This document shows, piece after piece, positions 22,274 to 33,700 of a stretch of 64,000 bases of DNA; the stretch's first letter is position 1; the number at the start of each line of letters is the position of its first letter. The notes below the pieces were generated by a model, which had not been told where the DNA came from, did not search any database, and saw only the letters and a list, made by a program, of their open reading frames with translations. The stretch spans positions 1,488,001-1,552,000 of the forward strand of contig CM066309.1 in assembly GCA_033807695.1 (NCBI GenBank), read 5' to 3'. A program made the translations under genes and the position numbers. This DNA comes from Daedaleopsis sinensis (taxonomy: Eukaryota; Basidiomycota; Agaricomycetes; Polyporales; Polyporaceae).

Positions 22274-23777
22274 CAACTTTGAGCTACTCGTTTGAAGAAT
22301 CGATTGGTGAGCCTGAGGATCATTCTCAAGGGCAAAGACGACGATGAATTTGAACGATTGAGAGGCAAACAAGTCTTAAGAAGTACCGTGTATCGCGTAG
22401 AACATCTTGAATCTGTATGGTCATGAAGCATATCAGAGGCCTATGAGGAATGCTCATTGGCCCGGAACGCACCTTCAGCACACTTGACCCGAGACGTATG
22501 CGCAGCGCGAGGTCACGGGCAAGCCATGATCATGACTCAAATCGTTATGCGCACTGCGTCGAGTCAATCCGGGGATACGGATCCGGACTCGGAGGGGCTA
22601 TCGGAAGAAGGGGAATGGTGCCAACAGATCCGTTCCATATCGCGTTAATGCGTGGGTCAGATTAAGCGACTGCAGCGAGGCGGAGCAGCAGAAGCTAGAA
22701 GTACTGCCCAAGTACTGCCAGTGGTTGCGTGCAACACCGCGTTGGGAAAGATTAGGGTTCTGGGTGAGTGTTAGATTCTGACTTGATATTGTATTCGCAT
22801 ACGTACTTATTACCATCTTGACCAACAGTCCCCTGATGCCAATTTAGCGTACCGGCGGGTACCTCCTGCGACGGATGCTTCGATGAGACTAAGTACCGAG
22901 TAGTGTGAAGACATTCAGCGAGCGCCGCTTCAGAGAAGGGGTCCATCCTGGATTGTACATGGCTCTGGGTGTGCTCCGAGCCTCGAAGACGTAAGACATA
23001 CTTCCGTTACTTTGAACAGGAACAGGTGACGTGTCGTTTTTGAAGAAGTCGAGGGCGGTCATGGTGAAGATGTGGTCGGCCACTGCAAGCTTGCTGTGAC
23101 GAGTCGGAATCATTGCGACTCGACGTCAATTTCAGCACGGTCACCTGCTGTCATTATGGGGTGAAGGGACGAAGCCCTCATTGTAAGAAACTCAGAAGCG
23201 AGCTCGTACGTGTACATAGCTTTGTGGGCAGTGGGCATCCAGATCTTGCACGAGTCGAAGCAGCATTTATGGCCGGTTGACTCGGACGTGGTACTTAGTT
23301 GGATCTATAACGCGTATGCTTCGAGTTAGGAGGCACATGGCATACTTTAGGCTTTAGGAGGACTCGGAGAGGTCTTAGCTCGAGGATCTGCGACCAGTAT
23401 TTGGCAACGAGTGAGTGGGAGTAGATCTGCGACTCCGATATTTCTTGGAGGTCACGTGCCGATTTGGTATCAGTTTGAGGCGAATAAGCGCCTTGCTCTT
23501 ACGATTAGACTTACAGAATAGTTACCTACGGTCGTCACTGCGGCATATCCGAGGAGATGTTCCCTCACACTAGCACGATGCCAGGACCAAGTTGGTATCT
23601 TTCGCCCAGTTGACACACGAATCAATGGTCGGCTAACCGCTAGCAGTACTTATTAGGGCGACATCATGCTTGGGAACTTGAACACCGTGCACACGCCCCG
23701 TGCACAAGTACCCATACCCACCTCTGCGACGGGCCTTTCTTGTACCCCACATTATCACACACGCAACCTCATCCACA
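22274..23777. other. Intergenic between SDR copies A and B
   Basis: About 1.5 kb with no supported gene. The minus-strand frame near 22889-23113 has a plausible local composition but no start, splice or family support. No TATA box is evident before copy B. Confidence 0.5.
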
Positions 23778-25010
23778 ATGCCCGCCATCGACTCCGGAAA
23801 GGTCCTTGTCACCGGCGCAAACGGATACGTCGCCGTTTGGGTCGTGAAGGCTTTCCTCGATCGCGGCTTCTCAGTGCGCGGGACGGTGCGCTCGGAACGT
23901 AAGATACCGCACCTCCGGAATCTCTTCAAGTCTTACGGCGATAAGTTCGAGATCGTTATCGTCGACGACATCACCAAGGTTTGTCTCCGCGTAATCTTAG
24001 CAAGGATATTTCGAACCTCCCTCGGACTGAGCCCCGAATCAACAGGACGGCGCGTTCGACGAGGCCGTCAAAGGGGTGGAAGCGATTGCGCACACCGCAT
24101 CCCCCTTCCACTTTAAGGCGGAAGACCCGGCCGAGGTCATCGAGCCCGCCGTCCGGGGCACGACCGGCATCCTCAAGTCCGCCCTCGCCCACGCGCCCTC
24201 CGTGAAGCGCATCGTCGTCACCTCCTCCTGTGCTTCCGTCCTCAGCGTTCTTCCAGAGCCGCGCGTATTCTCGGAGGCAGACTGGAACGAGGGCCACATC
24301 GCCGAAGTCAAGGAGCTCGGCAAGGACGCGTCGGGGATGGCCAAGTACTGCGCGAGCAAGACCCTCGCTGAGCGCGCTGCGTGGGAGTGGGTCGCCGCCA
24401 ACAAGGGCGAGATCGGCTGGGAGCTCGTTGTGCTGAACCCGCCATATGTGTTCGGGCCGTTCCTGCACGAGGTTGACAAGCCGGAGAACCTAAACGAGAG
24501 CGCACGCGACTGGTACGAGACGGTCGTCAAGGGCACAAAGGATGACGAGACGCTTGCGACCTGGGGGTACGTCGTACTTCTTACCTCTTTACTAGTTGCA
24601 AGAGGAGTCCTGTGAGCTGATCATGCGGCTCGCATCCAGATCATGCTGGGTCGACGTGCGGGACCTCGGACTGGCGCACACCCTCGCGGTGACGAAGCAG
24701 GAGGCGGCCGGCGAGCGCATCATCATTAGCGCGGGACCATTCAAGTACCAGGATTTCTGTGGGTTTTGTTACCGCCTTCCGCGCTTCCGGCATGCTTTGC
24801 TCATTGTCGCGCCACACAGTGAACGTTGCGCATAAGCTGTGCCCGCAGCTCCCCGCTGGCAACACATCCTACGACCCCACGAAGGCAGTTCATCATATTG
24901 ACTATGTCCCTGAGAAGCAGCAGAAGCTCCTCAGGATCAAGTTCAAGTCGATCGAGGAGATGACCAAGGATACGCTCGAGGATTTCAAGGCTCGCGGCTG
25001 GCTGCTGTGA
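23778..25010 (+). CDS. Extended SDR reductase, array copy B (343 aa)
   Basis: Same enzyme type as copy A and same exon plan: 23778-23978 (201 nt), 24046-24566 (521 nt), 24640-24758 (119 nt) and 24820-25010 (191 nt, one extra Leu codon before the stop). It has VTGANGYVAVW for cofactor binding, VTSSCASV, and Tyr168-x3-Lys172 in KYCASKTLAER. Acceptor phases match copy A at every junction. Direct tandem orientation with copies A, C and D shows origin by local duplication. Unlike copies C and D it lacks the duplicated upstream block and a clear TATA box, so its regulation may differ. Confidence 0.9.
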
Positions 25011-25362
25011 ACACCATATAGAGTCGTCATGTATCAGTATGCGCAGCGCGTGCCGAATTGCATACTGTGCACTTAAATCAACGATTCGTCGTAAGTGGAA
25101 AAGAAGATACGCCTCGAACGTTTGCAAACTTTTGGGGTCGTGCAAGCCCGCAAAGGAGGCAATCACTTAAAAGCGAGTACTGACGATTTAGCTAAAGTAC
25201 GATCTGAGGTTACGTAGGAGCTATACGACTCCGAGTCAGGGCTCATACGGGGACGTCTACCGGCGAACTGTTCAAGATAGATGATCAGAAATTTCCGGCG
25301 GAGCTTACCCGCCGTCTGTGGTAGATATTACCGCAATAGCAGACCTTTGCGGCAGTTCATGT
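25011..25362. other. Intergenic between SDR copies B and C
   Basis: 3' region of copy B followed by the start of the copy C promoter; no coding signal seen. Confidence 0.5.
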
Positions 25363-25757
25363 CTCGTTCAAGTTCTACAGTCAGAAGTACCGGTCGGGAG
25401 ATGAACGATATGGGCCGGCCGGAGGAGGAGTGTGCGATTAATAATCGACAAGTTTATCCGAGCGGCAATTGTAACCAGTCCCTCCTCTGTTCTCGACTCC
25501 ATGTAACGTAATACTGAGCTGGCCGAAATACACTCCTCCGAGCTCCTCCATGTTGCGCGGCCAGCGAACATCGCAGAACAGACAGGCCTCTCGGTAATGC
25601 CTGTTGCGGTCGTTCGATATCGTCATCATGCCTCATCTCGGGCAGTATATAAGATGTACAAGTCGCCGCCGTCTTGGTCCTAGTACTACAACCAACCACT
25701 ACATCTTCTCCCATCTTATATCCTAATCCAGCCAACACCACCGAATCTTTTCGAGAA
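25363..25757 (+). promoter_or_regulatory. Promoter region of SDR copy C
   Basis: Contains a block (25363-25407, CTCGTTCAAGTTCTACAGTC ... ACCGGTCGGGAGATGAACG) repeated before copy D at 27888-27935. It also has a CCG-AG-CGG site at 25458-25465 and a TATATAAGATGTA box at 25645-25657, about 100 bp before the ATG. CCG/CGG half-sites are typical of Zn2Cys6 regulators. Confidence 0.5.
25514..25539 (-). repeat. 26 bp dispersed repeat, copy 2 (inverted)
   Basis: Exact reverse complement of 14678-14703. Together with GGAGGAGTGT at 25424-25433 it frames about 115 bp as a possible terminal inverted repeat pair (10 bp identical). Confidence 0.5.
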
Positions 25758-26967
25758 ATGCCCGCCATCAACTCCGGAAAAGTCCTCGTCACCGGTGCGA
25801 ATGGATACGTCGCCGTTTGGGTCGTCAAGTCGTACCTCGACCACGGCTTCTCGGTGCGCGGGACGGTGCGCTCGGAGAGCAAAGCACAGCATCTCCGGAG
25901 CCTTTTCAAGTCGTACGGCGCCGACAGGTTCGAGGTCTTCATTGTCGACGACATTACCAAGGTGCGTCATGGTCTCGCATCCACATACCTCACGAACCCA
26001 TATTAACCGACCGTAACAGGATGGCGCATTTGACGAGGCCGTCAAGGGTGTCGACGCGATTGCGCACACCGCCTCTCCCTTCCACCTAAAGGCGGAAGAC
26101 CCAGCCCAGCTGATTGAGCCCGCTGTCCGTGGGACTGTCGGCATCCTCAAGTCCGCCCTCGCCCACGCGCCCTCCGTGAAGCGCATCGTCGTCACCTCCT
26201 CTTGCGCATCCGTGCTCAGCATCCTCCCTGAGCCACGCGTGTTTTCGGAGGCGGACTGGAACGAGGGCCACATCGCTGAAGTCAAGGAGCAGGGCAAGGA
26301 TGCATCGGCAATCGCCAAGTACTGCGCGAGCAAGACCCTTGCCGAGCGAGCTGCGTGGGAGTGGGTCGAGCAACACAAGGGTCAGATCGACTGGGACCTC
26401 GTCGCGTTGAACCCACCATATGTTTACGGTCCATTCCTGCACGAGGTCGACAAGCCGGAGAGCCTGAACGAGAGCCTGCGCGACTGGTACGAGACGATCG
26501 TCAAGGGCACGAAGGACGAGGAGACGCTTGCGAACGGGGGGTACGTCTTCTCGCTGGGATGTTGGTAGAATTTCGTGAGCTAAATGCGCGGGTCGCATCC
26601 AGATCGTGTTGGGTCGACGTGCGCGACCTCGGACTAGCGCACACCCTTGCGGTGACGAAGCAGGAGGCGTCGGGCGAGCGCATTATCACCAGTGCGGGAC
26701 CGTTCAAATACCAGGACTTCTGTGGGTTCTGTTACTCCCTTGCACACTATATTATAGCTCATCGTTGCTCGAACAGTGAATGTCGCGCATAAGCTATACC
26801 CGCAACTCCCTGCGGGCAATGCCTCCTACAACCCAGCGAAGGCGGTTCATCTTCTCGACTATGCCCCCGAGAAGCAACAGAAGCTCCTCGGGATCAAGTT
26901 CAGGTCGATCGAGGAGATGACGAAGGACACACTCGATGACTTGAAGGTTCGCGGCTGGCTATTCTGA
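25758..26967 (+). CDS. Extended SDR reductase, array copy C (344 aa)
   Basis: Exons 25758-25961 (204 nt, one extra codon in YGADRFEV), 26020-26540 (521), 26603-26721 (119) and 26777-26967 (191). Cofactor motif VTGANGYVAVW, Ser region TSSCASV and KYCASK active site are intact. Positions 26128-26339 are identical base for base to 28640-28851 in copy D, third codon positions included, whereas the surrounding exon sequence differs at scattered sites. That points to recent gene conversion. The upstream block is also shared with copy D, so the last duplication included the promoter. Confidence 0.92.
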
Positions 26968-27887
26968 ATGTCACATACAGTCAGCCTTATGTATCAGGAT
27001 GCGTCACGAGTCTCGTAATCGCGTGTATATGTACTCAACTGATATCATCGTGAGTGGAAGATGCATTCGTGTTGGGATACGAATGTTTTAGGGATTGTAC
27101 TTCACCACTAACCCGGACGTCTAAAATACGATCTACGACGTTAGGAATACTGCAACAGGGTCATAGAACGAGTACATACTGAGAATTCCCAGCAGCTACA
27201 TTCCTGCACATTCCAAGTTCGAGAGATAAGGAGCTCGAGAGATCTAATAAGTGATTCCTTGGGTGCTCATTTACGGTGCCTCTCTTTCGAATTACACTCC
27301 TCTTCTCTTGCGGCGGCCGCCTGCTTTTGATGCTCGCACGACGCACACTGGTCATTGAGGCCGCCAGGATGAGAGGATTCTATGCTGCGGACTCAGCCGG
27401 GAGTGATGCATGCCCTGTCGGCGTACCTCTGGCCAGACTTATCATACTGCGAACTTTAGCTCTGTTAAGAGAGAACATCACTAGTGTGACTACAGATAGG
27501 AGGAACGTTCTACTGTAATTATTCTCAAGCCTAGTGCCGTCGTCACCATCTCAACCTCCTGTCACATTTTGGCTTGCATCCGACTTTCGCTGCTATGCAA
27601 CACAGGGGTTACTCACCGACATCCAGCTCTTCCCCTTGTCATCCAGCCCCTTCCGTCGTTCTCTCCTCTTCAAGTGTCCGTAGAATAGCTCCGAGTTGTC
27701 GTTACTAGGATGTGTAGTCCGGGATAAGGGGCCGAAGGCTAGAGCTTTGGAACTTTGGGAGTGGACTCCAGCGTTCATAGGAGGAGGACTGGTTATGTCA
27801 TCAGTACCTTATTAAGCAGCTGCGGTTACTGCAGGTCACTGCCACATGCTGCCGCAATGGATTGGCAATGACATACACAGCCACTGA
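26968..27887. other. Intergenic between SDR copies C and D
   Basis: About 0.9 kb after copy C with no supported gene. The frames at 27276-27518 and 27593-27778 look random. Confidence 0.5.
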
Positions 27888-28267
27888 CTCGTTCAAGTTC
27901 TACAGTCGTGGTAAGCACCGGTCGGGAGATGAACGTTAACGATCAATGAACCAGCAGAGTCGGCAACGGACAATGCTGACGAACATGATTGATTTGTCAT
28001 AGTATCCGAACGGCGATGGTTCAAGTTGTGAGCAGTGGCAGCCTCGTCCGAACGGCGATGATTGATTGTGAGCCTGAGTGGCAGCGTCCGAACGGCGATG
28101 GTTGTGAGCAGTGGCAGCGATATTTACCTCATGCCTCACCTGGGGCATACGGTATATAAGATGTAAAGGTCGCCGCCAATTTCTTGGTCCACCAATAACC
28201 TACACCTTTGGTCTTCTTCTCTCCCAATCCACTCACTCTACAATCACCAACGACCAGCTCCAGCAAG
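27888..28267 (+). promoter_or_regulatory. Promoter of SDR copy D with triplicated CCG-N2-CGG repeat
   Basis: Begins with the block shared with copy C. CCGAACGG then occurs at 28006-28013, 28048-28055 and 28088-28095, each followed by GCGATG and a GTGAG(C)..AGTGGCAG segment, giving a roughly 40 bp unit repeated three times. A TATATAAGATGTA box starts at 28153, 115 bp before the ATG. Copy C has a single comparable site. Confidence 0.55.
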
Positions 28268-29472
28268 ATGCCCGCAGTGAACTCCGGAAAAGTCCTCGTC
28301 ACCGGCGCAAACGGATATGTCGCCGTTTGGGTCGTCAAGTCCTACCTCGACCGCGGCTTCTCAGTGCGCGGGACGGTGCGCTCGGAAAGTAAGGCGCCGT
28401 ACCTCCGGAACCTCTTCAAGTCATACGGCGACAAGTTTGAGGTCGTCATCGTCGACGACATCACCAAGGTTCGTACTCTTGGCCAGTGAATTTTCGCGCC
28501 TCCCACTGACTGAGGCCTAATCATTCGACAGGACGGCGCGTTCGATGAGGCTGTCAAGGGTGTCGACGCCATCGCACACACCGCCTCGCCCTTCCACATG
28601 ACGGCGGTCGAGCCTGCAGAAATCATCGAGCCCGCCGTTCGTGGGACTGTCGGCATCCTCAAGTCCGCCCTCGCCCACGCGCCCTCCGTGAAGCGCATCG
28701 TCGTCACCTCCTCTTGCGCATCCGTGCTCAGCATCCTCCCTGAGCCACGCGTGTTTTCGGAGGCGGACTGGAACGAGGGCCACATCGCTGAAGTCAAGGA
28801 GCAGGGCAAGGATGCATCGGCAATCGCCAAGTACTGCGCGAGCAAGACCCTCGCGGAGCGCGCCGCGTGGGAGTGGGTTGAGCAGCACAAGGGTCAGATC
28901 GACTGGGACCTCGTCGCGTTGAACCCGCCATATGTTTACGGTCCATTCCTGCACGAGGTCGACAAGCCGGAGAGCCTGAACGAGAGCCTGCGCGACTGGT
29001 ACGAGACGGTCGTCAAAGGCACGAAGGACGAGGAGACGCTTGCGAACGGGGGGTACGTCTTCCTACTCCCTTGTGCGACCTTCGTAGGCTGACGATGACT
29101 TTTCCTAGGGCGACCTGGGTTGACGTGCGGGATCTCGCACTGGCACACACCCTTGCGCTGACGAAGCAGGAGGCGTCGGGCGAGCGCATTATCACTAGCG
29201 CGGGAACGTTCAAGTTCCAGGACTTCAGTGCGTTTTGCTGTACCAGTCCACCCCTCCAGCTCGGCTCATCGTTTCCCCAAACAGTGAACGTCGCGCACAA
29301 GCTCTACCCGCAGCTCCCCGCTGGTAACACCTCCTACGACCCCGCCAAGGCCGTTCATCATCTGGACTATGCCCCCGAGAAGCAGCAGAAGCTTCTCGGG
29401 ATCAAGTTCCGGTCGGTTGAGGAGATGACGATTGACACGCTGGAGGACTTCAAGGCTCACGGCTGGCTGTAA
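28268..29472 (+). CDS. Extended SDR reductase, array copy D (342 aa)
   Basis: Exons 28268-28468 (201), 28532-29052 (521), 29109-29227 (119) and 29285-29472 (188). MPAVNSGKVLVTGANGYVA, TSSCASV and KYCASK are all present, so the enzyme should be active. It is closest to copy C, with a 212 bp identical tract in exon 2. It differs in the exon 3 start (GGATWVDVR) and in lacking the extra C-terminal residue. Its promoter has three copies of a putative Zn2Cys6 site against one in copy C, so expression may have changed after duplication. Confidence 0.92.
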
Positions 29473-30755
29473 AAGCTGTTGAAGGCTCAACCCCTCAAGC
29501 TTCATACTCTAACCACGGCCTTCGGAGACCGTTAGATGCAAGAGCTGTCATTGTACTGTATATGCGGATTAGTTATTATAGAGTGAGAACTGTCAACGCA
29601 CCCCCAGCTGGTTGTGTGAATCCCTGTGACCAGGCTATTATAGACACGCTTGATGACATCCAGGCTTGCTATTAGCTGTGACATCGAGCATGCTAAGTTT
29701 TCGGTATCCGACAGACTTGCAGGAGCGTTCGAGGCCACGGTGTTCTGGGAAGGTCGTGCCGCGGATCGCGCAGATCACGGAGCGGCGTGCATGCGTGTCT
29801 GGTATCCACATACTTACATATGTACCAACATGCGGAGCGACAAGAACCTTTGCTGTCAACGCGCCGCCGCATGTCTCAGCGCAGATCTGTGTATCGGCAT
29901 CGGGGAGTGAGCGCAGGCGAATCCGATCGAGAACACCGTACATACCTCTAAACTCGGCGAGCTTGAGACAGCCGCGGCCGACTAGGTTATGCACAAGTAT
30001 ATTTTGGCCTTTAACTAACTAACTACATAGCGGAAACGTCTCAATGCGTGTATGGATACGTGGGGAATGTCCGGCGGGGTATTACAGCTACAGTCATATG
30101 TGTGCGCAAAAGCACCAATTTCCGAGTCATAGGGGGTAGTAGGGATATCGATAAGGGCTCGTCGGGGGGATTCAATTGCAAACCAAGATGTAAACCAAGA
30201 GGTACTAGATGGTCAAGCAGACGTGCTGAACATGGCCAGAGGGACGATGTGGCAGCGGTGGAAGCAGAAGAAGTAAGCAAGAACCCGTGAAGGGACCAAC
30301 AAACCGCTGCGATCCTCACGGCCATCGGGTATAGCCTGAGTGCGAAAGCTAAAGCACGAAGCAAGGGGCGGGGTAGCGAGAAAGAGCGAGTGCCTCTGGA
30401 CACCACAAGCACAGGAACAACGACAGCGGCTCTATGGGGCGGGACAAGATTATATGTGCGCATAGCAATGTATAGGGTAGGATACGGCGGGGGCAAATGC
30501 GGAATAGCAAAGAGCGCGAAAGGTTTGTGGGCGGGTCCTGAGCTGAGGGAGCACCAGCACGAGGCAGGAGAGCAATTTAAAGGAGCGTGTGGGGGCGTGT
30601 AGCAGGGGCAATGCGTGTGTTCTGGGCGGTAGATAATGTCCGTTGCGAAATAACGTTAACGTACGACTCTAAGTCCAGTCCGCGCTCGGAGCACACCTCC
30701 TGCTCCCGTGGGCGACGGGACGGTTTTGACGACGCTCCTCATGCGCACCTCAGAG
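29473..30755. other. Intergenic, convergent 3' ends
   Basis: Lies between the stop of SDR copy D and the stop of the minus-strand mucin-like gene. No gene supported; the minus-strand frame at 30041-30496 lacks a start signal, family resemblance and splice context. Confidence 0.5.
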
Positions 30756-33700
30756 TCAGACCGCCTTCGGTGTGGTGACCTCGTCCGTGGGCGTCGGCAT
30801 CGGCGTCGGGGTCTGGGCGGCCGAGCGCGAGGCTGCGATGGTCTCGTCGTCTGGCCGCACCGTCTCTTCCGTGTGCGGCGCGAAGTACCCGTGTGCGGGT
30901 TCGAGATCGTGAAAGGTCAGCTCGCGGCTCGCGGGCGACTCAAACGACGACATGGTCTCGATCGTCGTCCGGCTGTGCTGTCTGTTGTTCACCAGCTGTG
31001 CAGCAAACCGGGATACGTCAGTTCAGGCGGGTGGAGAGATTCAAACACGACGCGAGCTCACCCCTCCGATCGGCCGCGAATAATCCATGTCGTCTCGGAA
31101 GCTGATCGCGCCCTGGCTCTGCATCCCGTGCTGCCCGAACAGGCTCAGGCGCGGGTCGAGCAGCCCATCCGGTGCATGTGTGCTCGAGCCCTCCGTCCAC
31201 GCGGGGCTCGGCATGTCCGGCCGCGTATTCAGCGCGCCCAGCCCCGGCCACACCGGTGCCCCGCTCGCAGTCCTGGCATGCTCCCCCAGTGCGGGGCCGC
31301 CTGGAGTCGCGGGCGGGAGCGCGCCCTCGGGTATCGGCGAAACCGGCCCGACTGTGGGGCGCGGGAGCGCGTCGAGCGTAGGAGACTGCGGGCGGAAGAT
31401 CGAGGACGGGCGCGCCGGGTCGTACGCGGACTGCCGCGGGCTCGCGCCCGAAAGCAGCGTCGTTGAAGTCGCGGGCGACATTGGCGCAGAGCCACCACCG
31501 CCGGGAAGCGAGGAGACGGACCCGCGCGCGCTGCGCAGACGTAGGCCGCGGAGCGAGCGGCCAATGAGTACGCTCACGCGCCGCGGCGCGCCTGAGGGAC
31601 GCCCGTCCTCCTCGCCCTCGTGGTACGCGGACGGGGGCGTGTCGGGCGGGTGCGTTTGCGTTGGGAGCAGGCTCGACCGCGCAGGCGCGGGGAGGAGAGG
31701 GGAGTGCGAGTGCGAGCTCGGGACCGTGTGCGTGCGATGGTGGCTGGAGGACGAGGTGCCTGCCCTGTGCCCGCCGCTAGACGAGCCGTGCCCCCCGGAG
31801 GAGGACCCGTGGCCCTGCGACGAGGCGGGTCCGCCGTGTCCGTGCGAGGACCTACTGCCGTTCCGGCTGGCGTACGCATGCGCGCCCCCGAGCGTGACGG
31901 CTGCCGCGGTCGTCGCAGTGGCGAGGTCCGGGCCTGGGCTGCTTGTCGAGTGCAGGTGCGAGACCGCCTCATCCGAGTACACCGATCCCTGGCTCGTCGG
32001 ACGCGTCGCAGTTAAGGCGGGCGAGAGGAGCGCGCTTTGCAGAGCAGGCGAGCCCGGGGGGAGGGAGGCGTACGAGAGCGGGCGGCCGCCGAGCCACTCG
32101 GCGGGGTCCGGCGCCGAGGAGTGAGAGTGCGCGGAGCGCGGGGGCGATATCGGCGGGCTGCGCGGGGGCGGGGGCGCACCAAATTCGTCGAAAATGCCCT
32201 GGCCGTGCGACGAGACGTCCGCGCCGGAGCGGTTCGCGGGGTGCATGAGCGCCGCGCCCTCCATCGTGTCGAAGCGGCCCGCGCCGACGATGGGGACCGG
32301 TGCGAGGGCGCCGCTGGAGTCTCCTGGGGAGTCGAGCGTGTTGCCGCCTCGCAGACGGTCGTAGAGCGGGCCGCCGCCGATGAAGCGCGCCTGCGGGCCA
32401 TGCGGGTCGTCATCGTACTCCTCGTCGAGCGTGAGCACGCGCCCGCTCCCGAGGGCCTCTGCCTGGATGTGGTGCATGCGATGGCGGCGGTACGCGAAGA
32501 TCGCCCAGGCGGCGATGAGGCCGGCGAATGCGGCGCAGCCGACGATGAGCCCGGCGAGTGCGCCCTTGCTGTGCGCGAAGCTACAGTCGGGGCGCGGTGA
32601 GTGCGCGTGCATACGAGACACGAATGATGGACGTACATATTCTTGTTCCCGTTCCCGCCGCCTGGGAGGAGCGTGCCCGTCGGAACGACCTCGGTGAAAG
32701 TCATCGTCGTCGTGTGCCCGTTGGTGACGTAGGTCGTGGTCTCGACCACTGTGGTGAAGAGCGTCGTCGCGCCGTCGGTCGTCGATGGTGGCGTTGACGT
32801 CGGCGGCAAGATCTGCATGGAGCTGAGAGAAGTGGTGGTGTCAGACACGGGGAACACGGTGACGGGCGGCGGGATCGAGCTGGGAGTCATGGAGCGGCTC
32901 GTCGGCAGCGAGGCAATGTCTGAGGGGGACTTAGAGCCGGGCGGCGTGGATGTGGTGGGAAAGGGCGCAGGGAATGACAGGGAGAAGGACACCGAGATCG
33001 AGATCGACGTCGGTACGGAGATGGAGATGGGGATGGGGAACGAGGTAGAAATGGAGATGGGTAATGTCGTGGATATTGATATGGGAAGGGTCGTGGGTAA
33101 TGAGACGGTTGTAGGAATAGTCGTCGGGATGGATACGGTGGTAGGCTCCGTAATAGATGGTGAGGTCGTGATCGTAGATGGCGGGATAGAGGTGGGGGTC
33201 GTGGTCGTGGTCGTGTCCGAGGTAGGAGGGGATGTAGGGTCCGACGTCGTGAGGGATGTAGACCCGGATGTGGTCGGCGATGAGGTGGTAATGGTACTTT
33301 CGGTGCTCGTTGTCTCGTCGCTAGAAGAGGGGGGCGAAGAGGGGGGCGAAGGGGTAGATGATACAGGATTAGTACTTGTAGACACATGTCCGGAGGATCC
33401 AGAAGGTGCAGAAGAAAAAGGGGGTGATGAAGTAGGTCCAGGTCCGTCAGAGGAAGTTCGTATAGTAGCGGTAGTGTCAGAGGTAGGGGTCGTGGGAGGT
33501 CGTGAGGATGGGGTGGGGGCATTACATGTTGTACAAGGCGTGGAAGGGGGGCGAGCGGTAGAGGAGGTCAGGGAGGACGGTCGCGAGGTGATAGTATCAC
33601 TGGGATTGCTCTCCGCCGCCGTAGTCGACGACGGTCCAGATCCATCCGTGGTCGTGCCTCGCGACGTCGTCTCAGGCGACGTCGGATCGGTACCCTTCGT

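Noticed and set aside
22889..23113. 74-codon minus-strand frame between SDR copies A and B
   Set aside because: Locally protein-like but with no start, no splice partner and no similarity to the reductases.
28006..28095. Three evenly spaced repeats resembling a CRISPR array
   Set aside because: This is a eukaryotic genome, only three imperfect units are present, the spacers are related to each other, and the block sits in a promoter.
30041..30496. 151-codon minus-strand open frame
   Set aside because: No start context, homology or splice signals; it lies in the shared 3' region of two convergent genes.
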